Part shown: positions 47,221 through 56,529 of the stretch, one piece after another
How the letters are laid out: the number at the start of each line of letters is the position of its first letter
How positions within the stretch are numbered: position 1 is the stretch's first letter
Origin: Acidobacteriota bacterium
Lineage (GTDB): Bacteria > Acidobacteriota > Terriglobia > Terriglobales > Acidobacteriaceae
Reading direction: 5' to 3'
NCBI GenBank assembly: GCA_013289875.1
Contig: JABCZC010000026.1
Span: forward strand, 1-63,694
Length of the DNA stretch: 63,694 nucleotides
The notes under the pieces: model-generated
Told to the model about the DNA's origin: nothing
The model's input: the letters and a program-made list of their open reading frames with translations, nothing else
Database searches by the model: none
Position numbers and translations under genes: made by a program

Positions 47221-47847
47221 TCAGACCGTTGCCGCCCGCTTCCCGAACCCCTTGCGCACCGCCAGCACAGCGAGCGCTAACAGCACCACGCCCAGCCCGG
47301 CAAGCATCACCCGCATGTGCTGATGCATCATCTCTCCCACTTCGTGCACAATCTGAGGCCCGTAGCGAATCGTCAGCAGGCTCACCACCGTAAACCGCAC
47401 GGCGCGGCCTGCAAAGACCGCCAGCATGAAGCTCACCACTCGCATCTCGAAGACGCCTGCCGCGAACACAAACAGCTTCCACGGGGTTGGCGGAGGCATC
47501 ATCGACGGAATCATCAGTGCCAGAAACTCCTGTCGCTCGAACTTGTCGCGCATCTTCTCAAAGCGCACCCGGTCGACGTGCTTCATCAGAAAAATCTCTC
47601 CGCCCGCGCGCCCGATCCAGTAGGGAACCAGCCCGCCGATCGCCGACCCGATCGACGCCATCAGCACATAAAGGTAGAAGCGGTGTGCGTCGCTCCATGC
47701 ATAACCCGCCACGATCAAATCCATCGGCACCGGGATCGAGCTCGAGTCGATGAGTGCCATCGCGCCCACGCCCCAGAAGCCCAGCGGCTTCAGCAAGCCA
47801 AAGAGCAGAACCCTGTATTTCACTGAAAGTGCAGCCAGCCGCTTCAA
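47221..47847 (-). CDS. DedA/VTT-family membrane protein (YqaA-like)
   Basis: 208 residues with several membrane helices and the VTT/SNARE-associated signature [20 protein letters not shown] and [18 protein letters not shown]. DedA/VTT proteins are lipid-handling (undecaprenyl phosphate or phospholipid) membrane proteins. Overlaps mogA by 4 bp. The specific lipid is unknown. Confidence 0.82.
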   Translation of the reverse strand: MKRLAALSVKYRVLLFGLLKPLGFWGVGAMALIDSSSIPVPMDLIVAGYAWSDAHRFYLYVLMASIGSAIGGLVPYWIGRAGGEIFLMKHVDRVRFEKMRDKFERQEFLALMIPSMMPPPTPWKLFVFAAGVFEMRVVSFMLAVFAGRAVRFTVVSLLTIRYGPQIVHEVGEMMHQHMRVMLAGLGVVLLALAVLAVRKGFGKRAATV

Positions 47848-48347
47848 TCCTCGTCTCCCTCATGTTCCGTCTTTCCCGCCAGCAGATCCAGCGCGTGCTT
47901 CAGCAGCGGCAGCACCGCCTTGAGCGATGTCAGCGCGCCTCGCGGACTCCCCGGCAGGTTCAGCACCAGCGCCTCATTCCCGCCGCTCTCGCTCAATGTC
48001 CCGCAAATCCCCCGCCCCAGTGCCGCAAAAGGAGTCTCCTCGCGCCCCGCCGCGCGCATCGCCTCAGCCACCCCATCCAGCAGCCGGTCGCATACCGCGC
48101 GCGTGGCCTCCGGAGTCACGTCGCGCGTTGCGATGCCGGTCCCACCCGTGGTCACCACCAGCCCGGCCTGCTTCGCCGCTTCGCGTAGTGCGTCCTCAAT
48201 GGCTTCGCGCTCGTCTGGTACTGAAAGGCGCTCTCGCACGTCGAACCCATGAGCTTCCAGTTCCCGCGCCACCGCCGGTCCGGAGAGATCTTCCCTCTCG
48301 CCCCGGCTGCATGAGTCGCTCACGGTAATCACTGCTGCCTGAATCAT
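47844..48347 (-). CDS. mogA: Molybdopterin adenylyltransferase
   Basis: 167 residues from ATG 48347. MoaB/Mog fold: [20 protein letters not shown], the [17 protein letters not shown] loop and NLPGSPRG. Mog adenylates molybdopterin before metal insertion. The frame is open upstream across the divergent gene, but only this start gives a family-like N-terminus. MogA versus MoaB cannot be fully separated. Confidence 0.9.
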   Translation of the reverse strand: MIQAAVITVSDSCSRGEREDLSGPAVARELEAHGFDVRERLSVPDEREAIEDALREAAKQAGLVVTTGGTGIATRDVTPEATRAVCDRLLDGVAEAMRAAGREETPFAALGRGICGTLSESGGNEALVLNLPGSPRGALTSLKAVLPLLKHALDLLAGKTEHEGDED

Positions 48348-48515
48348 CCTCAACGATTGTAGGTGATCGGAATGAGGGAACTCCGGTAACCATCTCCGCA
48401 GCAAAACAACGCTGCGGAAAACCGGTAAAGAATGAGAGAATAAGATGATGTTCAACCGCGTATCGGCGGCGCGAATGCGCGTTCCAGCCGTGCGCTTGAT
48501 GTCCGCACAGCCATA

Positions 48516-49574
48516 ATGCCGATCACCGAAGTCCCACCCAGTCCTCCGAGCGCGCCACCCGAGCCGCCTCGCCTTCGCCCGCTCAGTCGCTACGAGGATT
48601 ACGAACTCCACGACCTGCTCAACGTCATAGACGAGCTTGAGGGCAGCCGCAACTGGGCCAGTCTGCGCGAAAAAGTGTGGATCGCGCTCATCATCCATTT
48701 GCTTGTCTTCTGGTATCTTTTCTACGGTCCCAAATACCTCTTCAACGTCAAGGTGGTCGATCCCTCCACCGTGCTCAAGCAGCGCGAAAAGGAGATGACT
48801 TACCTTGACCTGCCGCCTGACGCCCTCAAGCAGCTCAAGCCTAAGCAGGCACCGGCCATCTCGGATAAGAACCGCATCGCTGAATCCCGCAAACCTACGC
48901 TCGACAAGAAGACGCTCGAGCAGCTCCAGGCCATGCGCCGCGCTGGACCGCCCACGCCGCAACCGGAGGCGCCGCCATCTCCGGCTCCGCCCGCGCCGCA
49001 GGTCGCCCAGCAGCAAGCACCGCCGCAGCCCCCCGCGCAGCCTCTGCCGCAAAATCAGAAGAGCCAGATTGAAGCGCCGGTGCCCGCGCCTACCAGGCCC
49101 AATTTCGACACGGGACACTCCACCGTCGGCCAGGATCTTCAGCAGCTTGCCCGCCAGGCCCGCGGAGCCGGTCAGTCCGGTGGCGATATGGGCCAGGGCG
49201 TCAATCCGCAGCACCCGGGTATGAACGGTGCTGTCGACGTTCTAAGCGACACCATGGGCGTCGACTTCGGTCCCTATATTCAACGCGTTATCTTTGATAC
49301 CAAGCGTGCCTGGTACCCAATCATCCCCGAAGCCGCCCAGCCGCCCCTGCTCAAACAAGGGGTCGTTGGCATCCGCTTCAAAATTTTGCCCGACGGCAGC
49401 GTCAAGGAGATGATCCTCGAGTCGCCCTCCGGAGACGTCTCCCTCGACCGCGCCGCCTGGGGAGGCATCACCGGAGCCTCGCCCTATCCCCAGCTGCCCA
49501 AAGAATTCAAAGGTAAATACCTCGAACTGCGCTTCTTTTTCCTCTACAACATCAAACCCGGCGACCAACGGTGA
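48516..49574 (+). CDS. TonB-like energy transducer
   Basis: 352 residues. Cytoplasmic start, one membrane helix ([18 protein letters not shown]) at about residues 55-75, a proline-rich middle (about 140-195) and a C-terminal TonB_C-type domain ([17 protein letters not shown]). Could energise TonB-dependent outer membrane receptors, although the N-terminal cytoplasmic part is longer than usual. Ends before two REP-like hairpins. Confidence 0.78.
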   Translation: MPITEVPPSPPSAPPEPPRLRPLSRYEDYELHDLLNVIDELEGSRNWASLREKVWIALIIHLLVFWYLFYGPKYLFNVKVVDPSTVLKQREKEMTYLDLPPDALKQLKPKQAPAISDKNRIAESRKPTLDKKTLEQLQAMRRAGPPTPQPEAPPSPAPPAPQVAQQQAPPQPPAQPLPQNQKSQIEAPVPAPTRPNFDTGHSTVGQDLQQLARQARGAGQSGGDMGQGVNPQHPGMNGAVDVLSDTMGVDFGPYIQRVIFDTKRAWYPIIPEAAQPPLLKQGVVGIRFKILPDGSVKEMILESPSGDVSLDRAAWGGITGASPYPQLPKEFKGKYLELRFFFLYNIKPGDQR

Positions 49575-49618
49575 CTCCGAACTGCGGCCTACCGGATTTT
49601 CAGACGCAGGAAGATTTG

Positions 49619-49650
49619 GGTGCCCCACCTTCGCGAAGCTAAGGTGGGAT
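49619..49650. repeat. REP-like hairpin, copy 2
   Basis: GGTGCCCCACCTT / AAGGTGGGAT around an 8-nt loop. Tandem with copy 3, 12 bp away. Confidence 0.7.
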
Positions 49651-49662
49651 GACTTGCGTCGC

Positions 49663-49704
49663 GGTGCCCCATCCTATGCGCGTTCTAGGCGCATAGAGTG
49701 GGAG
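49663..49704. repeat. REP-like hairpin, copy 3
   Basis: GGTGCCCCATCCTATGCG... with inner arms CTATGCGC / GCGCATAG. Same ends as copies 2 and 4. Confidence 0.7.
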
Positions 49705-49737
49705 AGCACTTACCAACAGGTGTCAAAATAGCCATCG

Positions 49738-49869
49738 ATGACTAGCCCCAAGCAACTCCTCCGCCGTCAGATCTCCGGACTGCTCATCATCGCCGCCATC
49801 ATTTTGATCCTTGCCATCTACCGCGCCGACCTGCACGCCCTTTTCCCTCCCGGATGGTGGCGCTTTTGA
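49738..49869 (+). CDS. Very small membrane protein, overlapping miaA
   Basis: 43 residues: MTSPKQLLRRQIS, a hydrophobic helix GLLIIAAIILILAIY and a short tail ending GWWRF. ATG 49738 to TGA 49867-49869. The last 16 bp overlap miaA in another frame. Its high hydrophobicity and in-line position between TonB-like gene and miaA suggest it is real; a promoter or ribosome binding site is not clear. Confidence 0.5.
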   Translation: MTSPKQLLRRQISGLLIIAAIILILAIYRADLHALFPPGWWRF

Positions 49870-50834
49870 CCGCCGCATATCCCGACCCGCTGCTCGTCAT
49901 CCTCCTCGGCCCCACCGCCAGCGGGAAAACCGCCCTTTCACTCACTCTGGCCGAACACTTCGCCGGGGAAATCGTTAGCTGCGATTCCGTCGCCGTCTAT
50001 CGGGAGATGGAAATCGGCACCGCCAAGCCCTCAATCTCCGAACGCCGGCGCGTTCCGCATCACCTCATCGACATCTACTCTCCCGCCGAGCACTCCACCG
50101 CCGGAGACTACGCCCGCCTCGCCCGTCAGGCACTGAAAGAGATCGCCGCCCGCAACCATCTCCCCATCGTCACTGGAGGAACCGGCCTTTATCTGCGTGC
50201 TCTCACTGACGGCCTCTTCGCCGGGCCGCAGCGCTTGCCCGACCTCCGTGCCCGCCTCGAACACAGCAATAAGAAGCACGGTCAAGCTTGGCTGCACGGC
50301 GTCCTCACTCGCCTCGACCGCCCATCCGCCGCCCGCATCCACGCGAACGACACGCCCAAGCTTATTCGCGCCATCGAAGTCTCGCTCGCCGCCCGCCAAC
50401 CCATCTCCGAAGCATGGAAAACGGGCCGCCACCCCCTCACCGGCTTCCGAATCCTCCGCCTCGGCCTCGACCCCGACCGCAAAGCCCTCTATGCCCGCAT
50501 CGACGCTCGCGCCAAACAGATGTTTGCCCCTGAAACTATAAACGGGAGCCTCATCGAAGAAACCCGCCTGCTCATCTCGAAATACGGGGAATCTCCCCGC
50601 GCCTTCGACTCTCTCGGCTACAAGCAGGCCCGCGCCGTGTTGCGCGGAGAAATTACCCTGCCCGAGGCCATCGTCGCCGCCCAGCAAGGCCACCGCAACT
50701 ACGCCAAGCGCCAGCTCACCTGGTTTCGCCGCGAGCCCGACGTCCTCTGGCTCCGCGGCTTCGGCGACGACCCCGTCATCGCCACCCAGGCCATCGCTGC
50801 TATGCAGACCTACGGGGCAAAAATGCTCCTATGA
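49854..50834 (+). CDS. miaA: tRNA dimethylallyltransferase
   Basis: 326 residues. P-loop GPTASGKT, CDSVAVYREMEIGTAKP and the RRVPHHLIDIYSP signature are textbook MiaA. Adds a dimethylallyl group to A37 of tRNAs reading UNN codons. Standard length. Followed by a hairpin-rich gap. Confidence 0.96.
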   Translation: MVALLTAAYPDPLLVILLGPTASGKTALSLTLAEHFAGEIVSCDSVAVYREMEIGTAKPSISERRRVPHHLIDIYSPAEHSTAGDYARLARQALKEIAARNHLPIVTGGTGLYLRALTDGLFAGPQRLPDLRARLEHSNKKHGQAWLHGVLTRLDRPSAARIHANDTPKLIRAIEVSLAARQPISEAWKTGRHPLTGFRILRLGLDPDRKALYARIDARAKQMFAPETINGSLIEETRLLISKYGESPRAFDSLGYKQARAVLRGEITLPEAIVAAQQGHRNYAKRQLTWFRREPDVLWLRGFGDDPVIATQAIAAMQTYGAKMLL

Positions 50835-50839
50835 AAAGA

Positions 50840-50880
50840 GTGGTCTTCCTGAGCGCAGCGTGCGCAGTCGAAGGATCCGC
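50840..50880. repeat. Dispersed intergenic repeat element
   Basis: The string TGGTCTTCCTGAGCGCAGCG and the following CAGTCGAAGGATCCGC resemble a short intergenic repeat I recall from acidobacterial chromosomes. It is present once here, so the assignment is from memory only. Confidence 0.3.
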
Positions 50881-50902
50881 TTTCTCGGATCGCCGCACTG
50901 AG

Positions 50903-50942
50903 GGTGCCCATCCTATGCGTGTTATTTGCGCATAGGGTGGGA
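50903..50942. repeat. REP-like hairpin, copy 4
   Basis: GGTGCCCATCCTATGCG / CGCATAGGGTGGGA, very close to copy 3. Located at the 3' end of the MFS gene. Confidence 0.7.
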
Positions 50943-52178
50943 GGCCAATTCTCCTGACCAGACATCCGGCAGTCGCAATCCTGTCGCAATCAGTGCCGCC
51001 AGTAGAAATGCGCCCGAGGTAATGCACAGCGCGTAGCTCAATCCCGCGTGCTCTGAGACATGGCCAATGAGATACGGCGCGGCAGCACTGAGTATCCGGC
51101 CCACGTTGTAGACAAATCCCATCGCCGAGCCGCGCAGAACAGTCGGAAAGAGTTCGCTGGCGATCACGCTGAATCCGCTGAAGTAGCCGGTTCCGAAGAA
51201 GCCCACCAGTGGGCCAATGAGCAGCAGAGCATTGGGATTGCGCACGAACGCAAAGAGCGGCACCAGCAGTGCGGCAATGAGCAGATAGCCGATGTAGGTG
51301 TATTTGCGGCTGAAGCGATCGGCAAGATATCCGAAGACGATATAGCCGAGAAACGTGCCCACCTGCATCACGATCGTCCACGCCGAGGTCTGAACAATGC
51401 TCAGCCCGCGCCCGCCTTCCGTCGTCGACATGGAAAGAAAGCGCGGCACCCACGTGAAGAGTCCCCACCACGCGAACAACGTCGCAGCATTCATCGTCGC
51501 GCAGATCAGCATGCTGTAGCCGAGTGCGCCCCGAAAGAGCCGGCCGATCTGGGATTGCGCGTGGGGACGCGACCTCCGTTGCTCCTGCCAGACTTCCGGC
51601 TCGCGCAGGCTCCGCCGCAGCCACAGAGTGATCAACGCCGGAACGATGCCGGCAAAGAAGACCGCGCGCCATCCGAACCTCGGCATCACCAGCGCGACTA
51701 CGGCCGCACCCAGCGCGTAGCCCACCGCCCAGGAGCTTTGCACCAGCGCCAGAGCCTTGCCACGGTGTTGCGCGGGCCACGTCTCCGCGACCAGCGTAGC
51801 GCCCGAGGCCCACTCTCCGCCCATGCCCAGTCCCAGCAGCACCCGGCAAATCAAGAGCTGTACCGCCGTCTGCGCGAAACCGCAAAGCGCCGTGGCGCAG
51901 GAATAGACCAGTATGCTGAACGTGAGCGCGCGCACGCGGCCAAAGCGGTCGGCAAACCACCCGAAACCCATGCCGCCAAGGGCCGCCGCAATCAGAGTGG
52001 CCGACATCATCGCGCCGCTCATCGCCGCCGACAGATGCATCGCACGCTGCACCTCACCCAGCACCAGCGCGTACAGCATCACGTCCATGCTGTCCAGCAT
52101 CCAGCCGAGAGAGGCGGCCAGCAGCGTGCGCTTCTGATCCCGCGATGCCTCGGCCAGCCAACCGTAGATGCCGTTCAC
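50922..52178 (-). CDS. MFS transporter, aromatic acid/sugar:H+ symporter-like
   Basis: 418 residues with 12 predicted helices. MFS signature pieces: FGWFADRFGRVRALT (loop 2-3) and a second copy FGYLADRFSRKYTY in the second half. The substrate is not predictable. The last codons lie in REP-like hairpin 4 (stop at 50922). Divergent from the hydantoinase genes, which may use or produce its substrate. Confidence 0.88.
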   Translation of the reverse strand: MNGIYGWLAEASRDQKRTLLAASLGWMLDSMDVMLYALVLGEVQRAMHLSAAMSGAMMSATLIAAALGGMGFGWFADRFGRVRALTFSILVYSCATALCGFAQTAVQLLICRVLLGLGMGGEWASGATLVAETWPAQHRGKALALVQSSWAVGYALGAAVVALVMPRFGWRAVFFAGIVPALITLWLRRSLREPEVWQEQRRSRPHAQSQIGRLFRGALGYSMLICATMNAATLFAWWGLFTWVPRFLSMSTTEGGRGLSIVQTSAWTIVMQVGTFLGYIVFGYLADRFSRKYTYIGYLLIAALLVPLFAFVRNPNALLLIGPLVGFFGTGYFSGFSVIASELFPTVLRGSAMGFVYNVGRILSAAAPYLIGHVSEHAGLSYALCITSGAFLLAALIATGLRLPDVWSGELASHPMRK

Positions 52179-52255
52179 TTGCGCTCCGCTTGCTTTAGAG
52201 TCTTAAAGCAGGCCTCGTGAGATGCCGTGACACTACCATACGAGAGCGGACTCAT

Positions 52256-54232
52256 TTGCGCGTAGCCATCGATACCGGAGGCACTTTCACCGATTGCGTC
52301 TATCTCGCCGCCGGAAAACTGCACGTCCTCAAAGTTTTCTCCACTCCCGCCGATCCCTCCCTCGCCGTGCTCGACTGTCTTGCCCAAACTGGTGAGCAAA
52401 GCGCATTCGACCTCCGCCACGGCACCACCGTCGGCACCAACACCATGCTCGAGCGCAAGGGCGCGCGCGTCGCCTTTGTGACCACGGCTGGCTTTGAGGA
52501 CACCATCGCTATTGGCCGACAGACGCGCAGCCGCCTCTACGATTGGTTCGCGCCACTTCCTAATTGTCTGGTCCCTCGCGAGCTGCGCTTCGGCGTGCCC
52601 GAACGGGTGAGCGCCGAAGGAGAAATCCTTCGTACTCCGACCGAAGGGGAGTTAGACGCGCTAGTGAATGCCCTTCGCCACAGCGGAGCCGAGGCAATCG
52701 CCATCTCGCTGCTCTTTTCCTTCGCGAACCCGGAGACCGAACGCCGTGCCGAAGCGGCACTCCGCTGCCTGGGCCTGCCCATCTCCACCTCGCACCGCAT
52801 TCTGCCCGAATTCCGCGAATACGAGCGCGCATCGACCACCGTGGTCAACGCCTATCTCGCGCCCCCCATGCAAAACTATCTGCTGCAGCTGGAGCGGTGC
52901 GTAACCAAGCAGTACCCCGGCAGCCGTGTGGATGTGATGCAGTCCTCCGGCGGCATCATCCCCGCGCGGCTCGCCGCGCAGGAGCCTGCGCGCACCGTGT
53001 TGTCTGGCCCGGCCGGCGGCGTCATCGGTGCCTGCCATGTTGCGCGCCTGGCGGGCTTCGAGCGCATCATCGGATTCGACATGGGCGGCACCTCGACCGA
53101 TGTTTTCCTCGCCGACTCGGCCGCTGGCGGAGCGCAGCGGACCAACGAATCGGTCGTCGCAGGCGTGCCCATCAGCCTGCCCATGCTGGACATTCACACC
53201 GCCGGCGCAGGCGGCGGATCGATTGCCCGCTTCGATGCCGGCGGCATGTTGCGCGTGGGCCCGGGGTCAGCGGGAGCCGACCCGGGGCCAATCTGTTTCG
53301 GTCGCGGAACCCTGCCCACGGTCACCGATGCGCAGCTTCTGCTCGGGCGGCTCGACCCGGAAAGCTTTCTCGACGGAGGCGTGCAACTGGACTCGCAATC
53401 CACCAGGCAAATCATGCGCGAGCAGAAGAGCTCGCTCGCGACCGTCGAAGACTTCTCAGTCGGTATTCTTCGCGTCGTCGATACGCAGATGGAGAAAGCC
53501 ATCCGAGTCATCTCCGTCGAGCGCGGATACAACCCACGCGAGTTCACACTCGTCGCCTTTGGCGGCGGTGGACCGCTGCACGCCTGCTCACTCGCTCGCG
53601 CGCTCCGCATCCCCAAGGTGCTGATTCCAGCCATGCCCGGAGCGCTTTCTGCAGTAGGCATTCTGCTGGCTGATCTCGTGCGCGATTATTCGCGCACCGT
53701 GATGCTTGCAGAAAATGCGATCGAAAGCATCAGAGACACTTTCGCGGAGATGGAACAGCTCGCCGCCACTGAGTTCAGTAGGGAAGGCCTCCAGGGCACG
53801 GCTCTGCGCTCAATAGACATCCGCTATCGTCGTCAGGGATACGAACTAAACGTTCCCTATGCGTCTCCAGCGAGCGCCGTTGAAGCCTTTCATCGCCTCC
53901 ACCAGCAGCGTTATGGTTTCAGCGATGCTTACAAGCCCGTCGAGATCGTGAATCTTCGCCTGCGCATCATCGCCGCCGCCGAGCCCTGGTCGCCCGCATA
54001 TCAGGAGCCTGTCCCCGGAGACGGCCACGTCGCTCTTTATGCCGAGCGCCCAATCTTCTTCGACGGCAAATTCCTCCCCTCGCGCCTTTATCGCCGCGAA
54101 GCATTCTCGCCCGGAGACGCTATCCCTGGTCCCGCAATGATCACCGAATACACGTCGGCCACGCTGCTGCCGCCCGGTTGCCGCGCACAGGTCGACAGCT
54201 ATCGAAATATCGTCATCACGGTGCCCGCATGA
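52256..54232 (+). CDS. Hydantoinase/oxoprolinase subunit A
   Basis: 658 residues from TTG 52256, chosen because the family begins RVAIDTGGTFTD; a GTG at 52217 is in frame too. ASKHA-type ATPase fold with GFDMGGTSTDVF and VAFGGGGPLHA. HyuA works with HyuB to open cyclic amides such as hydantoin or 5-oxoproline with ATP; acetone carboxylase beta is related. Substrate unknown. Overlaps hyuB by 4 bp. Confidence 0.88.
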   Translation: MRVAIDTGGTFTDCVYLAAGKLHVLKVFSTPADPSLAVLDCLAQTGEQSAFDLRHGTTVGTNTMLERKGARVAFVTTAGFEDTIAIGRQTRSRLYDWFAPLPNCLVPRELRFGVPERVSAEGEILRTPTEGELDALVNALRHSGAEAIAISLLFSFANPETERRAEAALRCLGLPISTSHRILPEFREYERASTTVVNAYLAPPMQNYLLQLERCVTKQYPGSRVDVMQSSGGIIPARLAAQEPARTVLSGPAGGVIGACHVARLAGFERIIGFDMGGTSTDVFLADSAAGGAQRTNESVVAGVPISLPMLDIHTAGAGGGSIARFDAGGMLRVGPGSAGADPGPICFGRGTLPTVTDAQLLLGRLDPESFLDGGVQLDSQSTRQIMREQKSSLATVEDFSVGILRVVDTQMEKAIRVISVERGYNPREFTLVAFGGGGPLHACSLARALRIPKVLIPAMPGALSAVGILLADLVRDYSRTVMLAENAIESIRDTFAEMEQLAATEFSREGLQGTALRSIDIRYRRQGYELNVPYASPASAVEAFHRLHQQRYGFSDAYKPVEIVNLRLRIIAAAEPWSPAYQEPVPGDGHVALYAERPIFFDGKFLPSRLYRREAFSPGDAIPGPAMITEYTSATLLPPGCRAQVDSYRNIVITVPA

Positions 54233-55830
54233 CCCATACCGCAGCCGATCCCGCTAAACCTGACCCAGTAGACCTCGCCGTCTTCCAAAGTGCCGTGCAT
54301 TCCATTGCCGAGGAGATGGGCGCCGCCCTGCGCCGCACCGCGCTCTCACCCAATATCAAAGAGCGGCGCGATTATTCCTGCGCCATCTTCGACGGACTGG
54401 GGCGCGTCATCGCCATGGGCGACCACATGCCCGTGCACCTCGGCTCGATGCCCATGTCCGTGCAGGCCGCCGTCGCGGCGATGGCCTTCGCGCCGGGAGA
54501 CATCGCCATCCTCAACGATCCCTACGCGGGCGGAACACACCTTCCCGACATCACCATGGTGCTGCCCGTCTTTCTGCCCAGCCACGATCAACCCGCGTTC
54601 TATGTTTCGAATCGCGCGCACCACGCCGACGTCGGCGGCGCATTCCCCGGCTCGATGGGACCCGCCCGTGAAATCTTTCAGGAAGGCATTCGCATTCCTC
54701 CCGTGCGCATCGTTCGCGGAGGAAACCTCGACCGGGAAATGCTCGACCTGATTCTGATGAATGTGCGCACGCCGCAGGAGCGCGAAGGAGATCTCGCGTC
54801 GCAAATCGGCGCCTGTCGCGTCGGCGAGCAGCGCATGTTGCAGCTGGCGGAGAAATACGGCGAGCAGAATCTGCAGCCCTTGGTCGAAGAATTGCTCGAC
54901 TACTCCGAGCGCCTCGTGCGCGCCGAGCTGCGCACCATGCCAGCAGGCGACTTCAGTGCAGAAGACTGGCTTGATGACGATGGCGTGACCGCCGTCCCCC
55001 GCCGCATCACCGTGCGCCTGCGCTTCGACCCCGCGGCAGCATCACTCAACATCGACTTCTCCGGATCTTCCCCTCAAGTCGCCGGCAGCGTGAATGCCGT
55101 CCGCGCGATTACACTCTCCGCGTGCTTTTACATGCTCCGCTGCCTGCTCCGGGAGGACGCTCCCGCGACCGCAGGCATTCTGGGCCCGCTCAGACTTGAG
55201 ACTCCCTCCGGCAGCATCGTCGATGCGCTCCCGCCCGCACCCGTCGCTGGAGGCAACGTGGAAACCTCGCAGCGCATTGTCGACGTACTCCTTCGTGCAC
55301 TCGCCCAGGCAGTTCCCGGGCGCGTCCCGTCGGCTAGCGCCGGCACCATGAGCAATCTGACCATCGGAGGCGTAGACCCGCGCACCGGCGAGCCCTTCAC
55401 CTACTACGAGACAACGGCGGGAGGCATGGGTGCGCGTCCCGGCATCGACGGCGTCTCCGGCGTGCAGACCCACATGACCAATTCGCTCAACACGCCGATC
55501 GAGGCCCTCGAATACGCCTACCCCTTGCGCGTGCGGCGTTATGCCTATCGTGATGGATCGGGCGGCGCAGGACAATTTCGCGGAGGCGACGGACTCATCC
55601 GCGAAGTCGAGATGCTGGCCGACGCGCAGGTGACGCTGCTGGCCGACCGCAGAAAATTCCGACCCTACGGATTGCAGAGCGGAGAAGATGGTGCGCCCGG
55701 AGGCGCCTGGGTTCTCAAAGCCGGGACCACCGAAGAGACGGAGATCCCCGGAAAGTGGACGCAGCGCCTCTCTAAAGGAGACATCCTGCACATCGAAACC
55801 CCCGGTGGCGGCGGCTGGGGCAAACGTTGA
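54229..55830 (+). CDS. Hydantoinase/oxoprolinase subunit B
   Basis: 533 residues from ATG 54229 (ATGA overlap with the A subunit). Family blocks: NIKERRDYSCAIFDG, GDHMPVHLGSMP, DPYAGGTHLPDI and the C-terminal GGAGQFRGGDGLIREVE. HyuB carries metal and hydrolyses the ring once A has phosphorylated it. The pair may form with the divergent MFS transporter an uptake and degradation unit. Confidence 0.88.
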   Translation: MTHTAADPAKPDPVDLAVFQSAVHSIAEEMGAALRRTALSPNIKERRDYSCAIFDGLGRVIAMGDHMPVHLGSMPMSVQAAVAAMAFAPGDIAILNDPYAGGTHLPDITMVLPVFLPSHDQPAFYVSNRAHHADVGGAFPGSMGPAREIFQEGIRIPPVRIVRGGNLDREMLDLILMNVRTPQEREGDLASQIGACRVGEQRMLQLAEKYGEQNLQPLVEELLDYSERLVRAELRTMPAGDFSAEDWLDDDGVTAVPRRITVRLRFDPAAASLNIDFSGSSPQVAGSVNAVRAITLSACFYMLRCLLREDAPATAGILGPLRLETPSGSIVDALPPAPVAGGNVETSQRIVDVLLRALAQAVPGRVPSASAGTMSNLTIGGVDPRTGEPFTYYETTAGGMGARPGIDGVSGVQTHMTNSLNTPIEALEYAYPLRVRRYAYRDGSGGAGQFRGGDGLIREVEMLADAQVTLLADRRKFRPYGLQSGEDGAPGGAWVLKAGTTEETEIPGKWTQRLSKGDILHIETPGGGGWGKR

Positions 55831-56525
55831 GCACTGCGCGCCGCTCCTTAGTGAAGCCGAGCGGCCAATCGGTTCATCCTATAAGCCTGTCACCGGAGAA
55901 AACCCATGGCCGGCGTTTCGCAGAGCTCGCATTTACCCCGCTCGTCAAAGAGCAGCAGCGGCAACAGGGCAGCCGCTACCTCTATGAACGCATCGAGCAG
56001 TCTGCGGATCCGGGAGACTGTCTCGGCCCGCACGAACAAGCCTTTATCCGGGAAAGCGATGGCTTCTACATGGCGTCCGTCACTGAAACGGGCTGGCCGT
56101 ACATGCAATATCGCGGAGGAATGAAAGGCTTTCTGCATGTACTCGATGACCGCACTTTCGGCTTCGCGGATCTCCGCGGCAACAAGCAATACATCAGCGT
56201 CGGGAACCTTCGGCACGACGACCGCGTCGCCCTCTTTTTCATGGACTACCCGGCTCGGCAGCGCCTCAAGATTCTGGGTCACGCAGAGATTCACGAAGGA
56301 GACGCAGAGGCGCGGAAGCTGATCGAAAGACTGCGCGTGCCGGAAGAAAAATCACCCGCCGAACGTGCCGTGCTCATTCATATCGCGGCATTCGACTGGA
56401 ACTGCCCGCAACACATCACCCCGCGCTACACAGAAGAAGAGCTGTCGAAGATGCTCGAACCCATGCGCCGCCGCCTCGAGGCTCTCGAAGCCGAAAACGC
56501 GAAACTGCGCGGCTCTGTCCAATAA
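55827..56525 (+). CDS. Pyridoxamine 5'-phosphate oxidase-fold protein
   Basis: 232 residues from TTG 55827, overlapping the B subunit stop. FMN-binding split-barrel pieces: MASVTETGWPYMQYRGG and FADLRGNKQYISVGNL. C-terminal coiled coil LEPMRRRLEALEAENAKLRG. Probably a flavin-dependent oxidoreductase of general stress type; specific substrate unknown. Convergent with the ADOP genes. Confidence 0.82.
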   Translation: MSTARRSLVKPSGQSVHPISLSPEKTHGRRFAELAFTPLVKEQQRQQGSRYLYERIEQSADPGDCLGPHEQAFIRESDGFYMASVTETGWPYMQYRGGMKGFLHVLDDRTFGFADLRGNKQYISVGNLRHDDRVALFFMDYPARQRLKILGHAEIHEGDAEARKLIERLRVPEEKSPAERAVLIHIAAFDWNCPQHITPRYTEEELSKMLEPMRRRLEALEAENAKLRGSVQ

Positions 56526-56529
56526 TCCG

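Noticed and set aside
48348..49214. Long minus-strand extension of mogA
   Set aside because: It is antisense to the TonB-like gene; the Mog N-terminus is at 48347.
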